In this document: piece after piece, positions 15,197-21,960 of the stretch | Numbering within the stretch: position 1 is the first letter of the stretch | Layout: the number at the start of each line of letters is the position of its first letter | Source: Candidatus Methanophagales archaeon ANME-1-THS | GTDB taxonomy: Archaea; Halobacteriota; Syntropharchaeia; Alkanophagales; Methanospirareceae | Length of the DNA stretch: 22,683 nt | Direction of reading: 5' to 3' | Assembly: GCA_004212135.1 (NCBI GenBank) | Contig: RXIE01000170.1 | Coordinates: 1 to 22,683 of the forward strand | Program-made: the position numbers and the translations under genes | The notes under the pieces: model-generated | The model's input: only the letters and a program-made list of their open reading frames with translations | The model's database searches: none | Told to the model about the DNA's origin: nothing

Positions 15197-15236
15197 GTTA
15201 TGATAAACTGAAAGCATCCATAACCTATATAAATAA
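15197..15236 (+). promoter_or_regulatory. Promoter and possible operator of the FilR1-family regulator
   Basis: CCTATATAAATAA (15224-15236) is a strong TATA box; transcription from about 15256 would give a leader of about 33 nt with GAGGATT (15271-15277) as ribosome site. Directly upstream, GTTATG (15197-15202) and CATAAC (15219-15224) form an inverted repeat that abuts the TATA box and could be an operator. Confidence 0.5.
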
Positions 15237-15288
15237 TGATAGCAGAGAGAAAGATAGGGACGAGTAACTTGAGGATTCGTGATGCCCA

Positions 15289-16116
15289 ATGAATACAGCG
15301 GGTAAGAAAAAGAAGCGTGTAGATGCTCTGAATACACTTCGTCTCGCCGCGTGCTCCGCTCTGCGGAAGGATATCCTCATCTCTCTGCAGAAAGGTAAGA
15401 AGCCGCTGAGCAAATTACGTGATGAGCTGGGCGTGAGCTCCACGACCGCGATCCATGCCTTACGAGAACTTGAACGGGATAACCTCGTCTTGCAAGACGG
15501 TGAGCGAAATTACGCATTGACAAAAATCGGTGAGATCTTAACGTTGAAATTAACTGATTTTATTAATACCGCAGATATCTTGAAGAAGCACGAGCAATTT
15601 TGGCTTGAGCATGACCTCAGCGGCATTCCAGAGCGCCTGGTTGAGAAGATTGGGTGGTTGAGTAATGCTACCCTGCTCGTCGATTCGCCAACCGACATCT
15701 TAAAATCACATAAAGCCCTCATTCAGGTACTTGAAACCGCCAATGAGGTGAAAGGGATTTATCCCATCTTCAATCTCGAGTATTTCGAGAAGATCGAAGA
15801 GTTGGTGGAGGGAAAAGTGATTGATGTCGAGCTCATCGTATCGAATGAGGTCTTGGATAGTATAGAGGGCGTATTAGAGACGAGTGAAGCGTTCAAAAGT
15901 ATCTTTTCCGCACCTAACTTCACGCTCCTGGGGACAGACGAACCAATAAGAATACTCTTCACCCTGACCGATAGTATTCTGTATCTTGGCTTGTTCGCTG
16001 CCGGGGGGCTCTATGACTTTAACCGGGCGCTCGTGTGTGATGATGAACGGGCTCTCTCGTGGGGGCGGGAATTGCATGAGTATTACCGTCAGCTCGCAAA
16101 GGCGATCGTTCTTTGA
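15289..16116 (+). CDS. Methanogen-type HTH transcriptional regulator (FilR1/DUF1724 family)
   Basis: 275 residues. A winged helix at about residues 20-85 (ALRKDILISLQKGKKPLSKLRDELGVSSTTAIHALRELERDNLV) is followed by NYALTKIGEIL and a C-terminal ligand/dimer domain (roughly 140-270; ILFTLTDSILYLGLF, GLYDFNRALVCDDERALSWG) that matches the FilR1 middle-domain family (DUF1724), widespread in Methanosarcina and relatives, where members such as Msr and MreA proteins control methyltransferase and methanogenesis genes. The protein is cytoplasmic and DNA binding; its target here is unknown. The ATG at 15289 fits the ribosome site GAGGATT. A dyad upstream of its own TATA box suggests autoregulation, and a palindrome 170 nt downstream of its stop lies in the promoter of the next locus, a possible target. 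Confidence 0.85.
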   Translation: MNTAGKKKKRVDALNTLRLAACSALRKDILISLQKGKKPLSKLRDELGVSSTTAIHALRELERDNLVLQDGERNYALTKIGEILTLKLTDFINTADILKKHEQFWLEHDLSGIPERLVEKIGWLSNATLLVDSPTDILKSHKALIQVLETANEVKGIYPIFNLEYFEKIEELVEGKVIDVELIVSNEVLDSIEGVLETSEAFKSIFSAPNFTLLGTDEPIRILFTLTDSILYLGLFAAGGLYDFNRALVCDDERALSWGRELHEYYRQLAKAIVL

Positions 16117-16363
16117 TCTTATTTGATGGCGTGCGATGAGGTGAAATGCGCTCTCGCTATACCACATAAGACCTTAACTACGTGTCTGGCAGAAGAGACG
16201 TCCCAAAGCCATTTTCTGACCCTGAGTCCTTACTCCAAGACCTGAGCCTCTTTTATTATAGCTCCGGTATATAGGTATACGGTATGCTCAAATTGAGCAC
16301 TATTGCCCAGGTTGGGAAAGATAGAGAAGCAAAGATCAATCATCGAGGGGTCGGATTTGAAGA
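16117..16363 (+). other. Intergenic region with T-rich end, TATA box and palindrome
   Basis: No intact gene. It holds CTCTTTTATTATAG (about 16249-16262), a plausible 3' end for the regulator, then GGTATATAGGTATACGGTAT (16266-16285) with a TATA-like core, then the palindrome described separately. From about 16345 the DNA already aligns with coding sequence 506 nt further on, so this edge is part of a decayed duplicate. Confidence 0.5.
16285..16299. promoter_or_regulatory. Perfect 15-nt palindrome, probable operator
   Basis: TGCTCAAATTGAGCA is a 7+1+7 perfect dyad. It begins about 12 nt downstream of the TATA-like core GTATATAGG, so it would overlap the predicted transcription start, the classic position for archaeal repression. 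It controls, if anything, the membrane-protein locus beginning at 16364. Confidence 0.45.
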
Positions 16364-16693
16364 ATGATTAAGAGCGGAGCGCAAAAATTGCCAGGTTACA
16401 ACGTGGCAGAAATGATTGCGTATTGGAGTATCCTCATTCTTCTCTTGATTCTTTCAGGATCGCTTATATTCACGAATAAGAAGAGGCAATTCTTCACATG
16501 ATTCCGTTAGAAATAGCTGGCCTTTTATTAGGTGCGATACCAATAACAATACTGAGTCTTCTGGTATTATTAAAGTTTGCGATTTATCCGCTGCATAAAA
16601 TTGAATATATCTCGTGTTTATTAAGCCAGGTTGCTGACGATATTAGGGATCTCGAACGTTATTGGGAATCAAATAGTAACCAATTGAGAAGAC
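16350..16693 (+). repeat. Upstream copy of a tandem segmental duplication (offset about 506 nt)
   Basis: Aligns with about 16857-17205. Matching landmarks are TCGGATTTGAAG vs TCGGAATTTGAAG, GCAGAAATGATT vs GCAGAGATGATC, and a long near-identical run around CTGAGTCTTCTGGTATTATT in both copies. This copy has a 1-nt deletion near its front, a 3-nt deletion and a 2-nt insertion before 16498. Confidence 0.7.
16364..16501 (+). CDS. Small membrane peptide (45 aa), split-off half of a duplicated segment
   Basis: MIKSGAQKLP...VAEMIAYWSILILLLILSGSLIFTNKKRQFFT: one hydrophobic membrane segment with a basic tail. It aligns with residues about 130-169 of the next gene (SKLQRYKMAEMIESWSIFIF...NKILWDFF), so it is the front part of the upstream copy of a duplication. 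The TGA at 16499-16501 overlaps the next ATG (ATGA). Compared with the second copy, two extra bases (TTCTTC-ac-ATG here, TTCTTCATG there) create the frame break. It could be a decayed remnant or a translationally coupled two-part protein. The ribosome site is weak (GAGGGG at 16345-16350, 13 nt away). Confidence 0.45.
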   Translation: MIKSGAQKLPGYNVAEMIAYWSILILLLILSGSLIFTNKKRQFFT

Positions 16694-17652
16694 AGCTTAT
16701 ACTGGATAGTGATCCACAAAAGGAGGCGAATGGAAATTGTCTCACCGCGTCTAAAAAACCTCGAACTGTGGACGAGCTGGAATGTGAAGCATGGCGCAAC
16801 GGTGGCAAGGGAGATCATCTCACCACGTCTGAAAAATCTCGAACTATGGACGAGTCGGAATTTGAAGCATGGTGCAGGAGAGGAGAGTCGAAATTACAAC
16901 GTTATAAAATGGCAGAGATGATCGAGTCCTGGAGCATCTTCATCTTTTTCTTAATTCTTTTTGCGGTGCCTCTCGTGATGAATAAAATCTTATGGGATTT
17001 CTTCATGATTTCGGTCGATATTGCTGCCCTCCTACTGGTAGCGATCCTAATTGCAACACTGAGTCTTCTGGTATTATTAAAGTTTGCAACCTATCCGATG
17101 AATAAAATAGAATTTATCTCCTGTTTATTAGCGAAGATTGCTGACGATATTAAGGATCGGGATGAAATTAATCTGGAATCAGAACTGAAGCAGCTCAAGA
17201 AGCATAGTATATTTCCCCTTAAATTCCCGGATAAACGTCTATTTGTGAGAGATATTAATAAACAAGAAGAATTTTACGAGTTATTAAAAAGACTGCATAA
17301 ACGGTTGCTTTATAAATTAAGAACCGCTTCGATCGAGGAAGTGAACTATGAAGATATTAAAAAATTAGGTTATTATATCCATGAGGATCGTGAAGAAAAG
17401 GTCAATATTTTGAAGAAGATTATTGATGATAATCCTGAAGAATTGCCTCCTCCACTCAGACCGATGATGAGGGGAATTTTGGCACATGAGTATGCAAAAG
17501 TCTCTTTAGTGACGCTGTTACTAGTATTATTCTCCTATTTTATTTTGTTCAACTCTATAGGCCTTGAACTGAATACCGTAGCACTTGTTTTTACACTCCT
17601 GTGGATCTTTCTCAATGGTATAATCTATCTTCAAAAATTGGTACAGAGGTAA
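16498..17652 (+). CDS. Unrecognised multi-pass membrane protein with internal duplication
   Basis: 384 residues; I do not recognise the family. Membrane segments by eye: residues 4-32, 145-163, 171-198, 335-354 and 357-378, with long charged cytoplasmic-looking stretches between. Residues 1-65 (LSLLVLLKFAIYPLHKIEYISCLLSQVADDIRD is the core) repeat as 170-235 (LSLLVLLKFATYP-MNKIEFISC-LLAKIADDIKD). Between them, residues 81-106 and 107-131 are a second, 26-residue tandem repeat (S.K.RT.DE.E.EAW). The middle helical region (240-330) is unique. The gene overlaps the 45-aa ORF by ATGA. It is more AT-rich than the housekeeping genes to its left. The TATA box and palindrome at 16266-16299 probably drive both ORFs. 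Confidence 0.7.
   Translation: MIPLEIAGLLLGAIPITILSLLVLLKFAIYPLHKIEYISCLLSQVADDIRDLERYWESNSNQLRRQLILDSDPQKEANGNCLTASKKPRTVDELECEAWRNGGKGDHLTTSEKSRTMDESEFEAWCRRGESKLQRYKMAEMIESWSIFIFFLILFAVPLVMNKILWDFFMISVDIAALLLVAILIATLSLLVLLKFATYPMNKIEFISCLLAKIADDIKDRDEINLESELKQLKKHSIFPLKFPDKRLFVRDINKQEEFYELLKRLHKRLLYKLRTASIEEVNYEDIKKLGYYIHEDREEKVNILKKIIDDNPEELPPPLRPMMRGILAHEYAKVSLVTLLLVLFSYFILFNSIGLELNTVALVFTLLWIFLNGIIYLQKLVQR
16738..16893 (+). repeat. In-frame 78-bp tandem repeat
   Basis: Units 16738-16815 and 16816-16893, each 26 codons; both contain CTCACC-CGTCT, TCGAACT-TGGACGAG and GAAGCATGG. This is a second, younger duplication nested between the larger repeats. Confidence 0.8.
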
Positions 17653-17758
17653 AATCGGGTTTAGGCTTTACATATTCCTTTTTTAAGATCTGGCCCGACA
17701 CTTTCAGTCATCGTCAGTGGCTTTGCACGATCCGTTCCGTGATACGGGGAGTTCGTAC

Positions 17759-17807
17759 TTAAGGTTCTAACCTAAGGTTCGAACCTCAAAACCATATAGC
17801 TTTATAG
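17759..17807 (+). promoter_or_regulatory. Paired palindromes next to a TATA box, probable operator
   Basis: AGGTTCTAACCT (17762-17773) and AGGTTCGAACCT (17775-17786; perfect 12-bp palindrome) are spaced by 13 bp centre to centre and are followed by CTTTATAGG (17799-17807), a TATA candidate for the gene at 17868. The arrangement suggests cooperative binding of a dimeric regulator upstream of the TATA box. Confidence 0.5.
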
Positions 17808-17867
17808 GTTGGTACATTGTCTTTTAATGTCAATATCAGCAACCCATGGCAATATTGCTTGGGTATT

Positions 17868-18491
17868 ATGACTCCGGTTACATACCTTGGATATTATGAA
17901 TATTATGTTGCATTTGCACTCCTAGGTGCGGGGCTCAAATATGTTGATGATGCCTTTGATGAAGACCGGTTTAGCAAGAAAGGCGCTTTAGTGGTAGCTC
18001 CTCTCCTGGTGATTCTTGCAGGGATGTTAGCAGTCACAGACACAGCATCACGAACAATCCTTGTTTCAATCCTCCTTTCTTCTTTAATCAGCGGGAAAGT
18101 AGATAATGTGGTCTTTAAGCTGAGTTCTGCTGCGTTTTTAGTGCTTATCTTATTTGCTTCGCATACGTTTAACGGCACATTAACCTTTTTATGGATTCCG
18201 TTGTTCGCGCTCACGATGTTTGGGATACTGGACGAAAAAGGGGAGGGATATACAGCTAAAAATAAAACCACCACCATAACGAACTTTTTCTTTCACCATC
18301 GTTTCGCAATGAAACTAGGAATGCTCACCCTCTGTGCCTGTCAATTTTTTGCATGGTCCTATCTATTCTCCTTTTTAGCATTTGACCTGACATACGAGGC
18401 AGTGGGAGTATTTAGATCGGTGAGTGTGCCACCATCAGTTTCCAGGATGAAAACGTCCACCTTGCACACACAACTTGAAGAACTCGCGTGA
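17868..18491 (+). CDS. Unrecognised polytopic membrane protein with Asp-rich loop
   Basis: 207 residues from ATG 17868. The open frame extends back to a TTG at 17817, but the TATA candidate at 17799-17807 would place the transcript start downstream of that TTG, so the ATG is preferred. About six membrane segments. An acidic loop KYVDDAFDEDRF (residues 24-34) after the first segment and a second ILDEKGEGY (120-128) after the fourth are spaced like the two Asp motifs of UbiA-type prenyltransferases, but the canonical NDxxDxxxD and DxxDxxxD are not present, so this is only a resemblance. The C-terminus (VFRSVSVPPSVSRMKT...) is hydrophilic and looks unlike the rest. It is preceded by a paired palindromic operator and converges with the long minus-strand gene. 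Confidence 0.65.
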   Translation: MTPVTYLGYYEYYVAFALLGAGLKYVDDAFDEDRFSKKGALVVAPLLVILAGMLAVTDTASRTILVSILLSSLISGKVDNVVFKLSSAAFLVLILFASHTFNGTLTFLWIPLFALTMFGILDEKGEGYTAKNKTTTITNFFFHHRFAMKLGMLTLCACQFFAWSYLFSFLAFDLTYEAVGVFRSVSVPPSVSRMKTSTLHTQLEELA

Positions 18492-18519
18492 GGCTGGGAG
18501 TGTTCCCACGACAAGGAAT

Positions 18520-18535
18520 ATGCTACCCATAGCAT
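18520..18535. terminator. Hairpin between convergent genes
   Basis: ATGCTA-CCCA-TAGCAT is a perfect 6-bp stem lying between the stops at 18491 (plus) and 18575 (minus). It has no adjacent T-run, so its role as a terminator is uncertain. Confidence 0.3.
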
Positions 18536-18574
18536 TTGACGTTCGAAACATGAAGAAGAATCCGCTAGAGCATT

Positions 18575-21500
18575 TCAGCTGACTAAACGAATAACAGGCT
18601 TAGCTGGCGTTCCGTGATACAATTTCTCGATGAAGACCGCGGCATTTTTATCTCCGCCTGATAGTATGAGGATATTGTCAAAATGCTTCTTCACTTCATC
18701 CACACCCTCCTTTTTAATTAAATAGGAAGAGGGATCAATCGCGATTATACTGGTGCAATTCCACCGTTTCAATCCCTCTACCTGGCGTTGTAAGAGCTCA
18801 AAGGGATCTTTTGAGCCGAAATATTTCGAGAAGTCGTCATAGATATCAATCACCACGATCTTTGCGCTCTCTCTCGGCAGGCTCTTTATCGCTTTTACAA
18901 TGCTCCGTTGGAATTGGATCTTGCTAAACGGAACGATTAATCGATGATCCTCTTCTGCCAGTTCCGAACGAGGATTTTCTGTATACAGAGATTCATAGAG
19001 ATCAATGAGCATGAGCTTTTTAAAATCCCCACCATCCACGAGTAGCCCGCCCAATATGTGCTGGTATGGGAGTTTTGAGGTCGCATAAATGGCGTTATTT
19101 CCCTCTATCAGTCCCTTTTTGATAAATGAGAAGAGAAATTCCTGTTTTGCTTTCGTTTCTTCAGTGATAAGCAGCGTGGTAGTCCCCCGTAGCAATCCAC
19201 CGCTCATGATTCCATCCATCTCTTCGATACCCGTTGGAACCACATCAAGGAGCTCGCTAATCGTAATCGCATAAGGCGCTAATACCTTCTTTATTTCATC
19301 TCTCAGCATTTCGTAAAGGAGTAACCGCTTGAACGGGAACCGCTCCTCCACAGCTTCGAGATACAATCTGAAGAGCTTCACAAATATGCCCCGATCGAAC
19401 CTCGCGCCTTCCTTTAGCTGTATCTCTCCTGTTTCAAAACAGAACCACCCATAATGCTCATCCCTTTTCTTCAACCGCTCAAAAATCTCTGCTTGATCCG
19501 TGAGTGGAATGAAGGTCTTTAAGGGTATTAGTAAGTCATTGATGACCCGTTTAAAGAGAAGTGGATAATATACTTCTTCATCAAACTCACAGCGTAGCTC
19601 ATCAGGAAGCATCAGAACCTTCTCTTCGAGCGCATGCATGATCTCATCCTTCGTTTCTTCCTTCGATTTCTTGAGAAGTGTCGCCTGTTCCATATCCGAG
19701 ACCCCATGCATTCCGATGAGCATGCCAACAGCTACTTTCAGTTTCGTCGGCTCGTCTAAGTTTTCAAGATGAAATGTGCGCTCTGCAGGATCAAACCTGA
19801 TTGCTGCTCGTTCGTGCTCAAGGACATAGGTATCCCGGGTCTTTTCCCATAAATCCTCCAGGTAATCAACTCTAAAAAATTTGTCCGCATATAAATTCAA
19901 GAGGTCACTAATATCTACTTTCTTCTTCTTCGCTCCTTCTATCTCTCCCTTTACGAGCCCCTTTTCTCTCATTAAGGTCCGTGCAGAGAGTATATCGATC
20001 AGGAGAGCAGCAAGATACGCAATGAAAAACAAATCGCGTAATGGGAAATCCTGTAGCTCGGGTTTGATTCTGAAGATAAGATAGACATAAAACGCGGTCG
20101 CGAAACTCGCAAAATATGATACCCGACTCCAGATATTCTTCCGCATGAGCTCTTCGAAACTCTCCTTCGAGACTTTGAGAAAGGTTATGAAGGCGGCAAT
20201 GGCAGAAAGGATGAACAGGATCATGAACGGGTATGCTTCGAAGTTAATGCTCTCAAAGAAGTGTAGATCCTTTTTATAGGTAAATGAGATGGAGAAGAGT
20301 ATGATAAAGAAGAGAGCAGTGAGCGATATAAGATTCGTCGCAATCTCAATTTTATCGAAGACGGGTGTTATTCCCACGCCTCTGCTTATGATTCTCATAT
20401 CCAAAGCGTAAAAGAGATAAAAGGCGGATGCAAGGGCGAAAATAGCTGAGAAAATGAGCTTTTCCACGAGACTTGAACCACTCCAGAGGAGGAAGGCAAG
20501 ACAAAGCACATAAACCGTGGCCAGTATATGAATATATAAGCCATAACTGAGATAATTCCAATATCTGAGTTTTGTTTTTGATGATAACGCTTTGGTGAAG
20601 ACAAAAATCAGAACGATTGCTGATAAGGGGAAAATTAGAAGAATGAAGAAAGGATGAGGGATATCTTTAAGTAACGATATGAATGAAGAATCTCCGTGTT
20701 CCATAACGGTGAAGAAAAAGGAGATTGATAAAAATGCTAAAGTTGCAGCAGCATAAATTTTTATTACGTCATAAGGCAGATACGCTTTCCATTTGGGAGT
20801 TAGTACTGAAGGGTATTCGATGCCCATGCGGAGATAGTAAAGCACAGCAAATGTTACCGGGATAAACCACGCCACTAGATAATAATAGTCCGTATAAAAA
20901 TTACTTTTAGAGGAGATGATAATGGAACAAATAAAAATCAAGATTAAGCCGATTCCTGTGCAAAGAGCAGGTCTGCTTACAAACCCTATATTCGAATATT
21001 CTTTTGAGAGAACTAAGAAATAGTAGGTGCAATAAAGGATTATAAAAGCTGAAATAGCTAAGAAGAAGTATAAAGAGAGAATGAATTGAATGCTTGGAAA
21101 TTTTACGACCTGAATAAAAGTCGTATAGGAATAAAGAATAATAGTAGAAAGGAGCATATAAAATAGGATATATTGTTTTTTTATCAAACTCAGTTTTTCT
21201 CCTAAAAGAGGTTTTATAAGTAAGTATATGACAACATTAAGCATAAATACGGCGAATGAATAAGAGAGCGCGATTGGAACTAAAATATTTATAGCCAGGA
21301 TATTATATTGTTTGTTTAGTATCAGCGTCAATCCTACCACCATTAACATATTTAAAAAATTACCTGTGTATATATTGTCCCAAACTTTAGAGGGAGATGC
21401 TTTCTTAACTTCTCTAATCATTGTTATAGCCACAGAAAGCTGAAAAATATTTACCAAGAGGAAAAATTGAATAAACAAGGGGGTTCTAGTAATGTTTTGA

Positions 21501-21586
21501 AAAGGACTTGCTACAGCTCCTCCTATACCCACCGAGAAGAGCAACAAAGAGATAAATAAAATACTACACCTTTTTAGTTTCTTCAT
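18575..21586 (-). CDS. Polytopic membrane protein fused to a degenerate KaiC/RecA-like domain
   Basis: 1003 residues from ATG 21586 (an in-frame TTG at 21598 adds four). Residues 1 to about 535 contain roughly 16 hydrophobic membrane segments, the first signal-anchor-like. Residues 540-780 form a soluble, charged helical region (LENLDEPTKLKVAVGMLIGMH; RLLLYEMLRDEIKKVLAPY). Residues 780-1003 resemble the KaiC/RadA fold: VPTGIEEMDGIMSGGLLRGTTTLLI corresponds to the start of a KaiC domain and KIVVIDIYDD (909-918) to Walker B, but the P-loop GxxGxGKT is replaced by ITEETKAKQE (807-816). ATP binding in the usual way is therefore unlikely. A membrane-tethered sensor or scaffold using a dead KaiC module is my inference. 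The transcript is nearly leaderless from a TATA box at 21614-21623. I know no named family with this architecture. Confidence 0.8.
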   Translation of the reverse strand: MKKLKRCSILFISLLLFSVGIGGAVASPFQNITRTPLFIQFFLLVNIFQLSVAITMIREVKKASPSKVWDNIYTGNFLNMLMVVGLTLILNKQYNILAINILVPIALSYSFAVFMLNVVIYLLIKPLLGEKLSLIKKQYILFYMLLSTIILYSYTTFIQVVKFPSIQFILSLYFFLAISAFIILYCTYYFLVLSKEYSNIGFVSRPALCTGIGLILIFICSIIISSKSNFYTDYYYLVAWFIPVTFAVLYYLRMGIEYPSVLTPKWKAYLPYDVIKIYAAATLAFLSISFFFTVMEHGDSSFISLLKDIPHPFFILLIFPLSAIVLIFVFTKALSSKTKLRYWNYLSYGLYIHILATVYVLCLAFLLWSGSSLVEKLIFSAIFALASAFYLFYALDMRIISRGVGITPVFDKIEIATNLISLTALFFIILFSISFTYKKDLHFFESINFEAYPFMILFILSAIAAFITFLKVSKESFEELMRKNIWSRVSYFASFATAFYVYLIFRIKPELQDFPLRDLFFIAYLAALLIDILSARTLMREKGLVKGEIEGAKKKKVDISDLLNLYADKFFRVDYLEDLWEKTRDTYVLEHERAAIRFDPAERTFHLENLDEPTKLKVAVGMLIGMHGVSDMEQATLLKKSKEETKDEIMHALEEKVLMLPDELRCEFDEEVYYPLLFKRVINDLLIPLKTFIPLTDQAEIFERLKKRDEHYGWFCFETGEIQLKEGARFDRGIFVKLFRLYLEAVEERFPFKRLLLYEMLRDEIKKVLAPYAITISELLDVVPTGIEEMDGIMSGGLLRGTTTLLITEETKAKQEFLFSFIKKGLIEGNNAIYATSKLPYQHILGGLLVDGGDFKKLMLIDLYESLYTENPRSELAEEDHRLIVPFSKIQFQRSIVKAIKSLPRESAKIVVIDIYDDFSKYFGSKDPFELLQRQVEGLKRWNCTSIIAIDPSSYLIKKEGVDEVKKHFDNILILSGGDKNAAVFIEKLYHGTPAKPVIRLVS

Positions 21587-21613
21587 CCTCGAGTGCAATA
21601 ATGTTGTTGATTA

Positions 21614-21623
21614 TTATATAAAG
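21614..21623 (-). promoter_or_regulatory. TATA box of the membrane-KaiC-like gene
   Basis: Minus-strand CTTTATATAA lies about 32 nt before ATG 21586, predicting a transcript start only a few bases ahead of the start codon; there is no separated ribosome site. Confidence 0.5.
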
Positions 21624-21736
21624 TTTTCTACTTATTAAAGTATTCTATATTACACCAATATTTCTTTGAATATACAGAATTGCTCTTTCTTACTTGTGAG
21701 ATCCCTATCATCACATTTTGATAGACACGCTCCGAA

Positions 21737-21955
21737 TCAAAATTCGATACGTATGCACTTTTCTGGACATATTTCTACACATTCCATACACCCATTGCAC
21801 AAATCTTTAAAAATAGCTCTGATTTCCCATTTTTTAACGTAATTGCTCAATTTTTTTGTGCCCATAGGCTTCAAGACAAAAATCTTTGCAGGACAGATCT
21901 CTATACACTTCATACAGTTTTTTGGATCTCTGCAATTGGATATTTTAATTTTCAT
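21737..21955 (-). CDS. Small dicluster [4Fe-4S] ferredoxin
   Basis: 72 residues from ATG 21955; a TTG at 21967 overlaps the preceding stop codon and is less likely. Two cluster motifs are present: CRDPKNCMKCIEICP (a variant with five residues between the first two cysteines) and CNGCMECVEICPEKC. They are separated by a basic loop of about 30 residues (KPMGTKKLSNYVKKWEIR), longer than in classical clostridial ferredoxins. It should carry low-potential electrons in the cytoplasm or as part of a larger complex. It starts five bases after the stop of the larger Fe-S protein, so the two are cotranscribed and probably work as partners. Confidence 0.88.
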   Translation of the reverse strand: MKIKISNCRDPKNCMKCIEICPAKIFVLKPMGTKKLSNYVKKWEIRAIFKDLCNGCMECVEICPEKCIRIEF

Positions 21956-21960
21956 TTGAC

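Noticed and set aside
17755..17790. GGTTCGAACC looks like a tRNA T-arm
   Set aside because: The flanks give no acceptor, D or anticodon stems, and the motif is a tandem of two DNA palindromes, which fits an operator better.
17868..18491. UbiA prenyltransferase assignment for the polytopic membrane protein
   Set aside because: Asp-rich loops are present but the canonical NDxxDxxxD and DxxDxxxD motifs are not, and the protein is shorter than UbiA enzymes.
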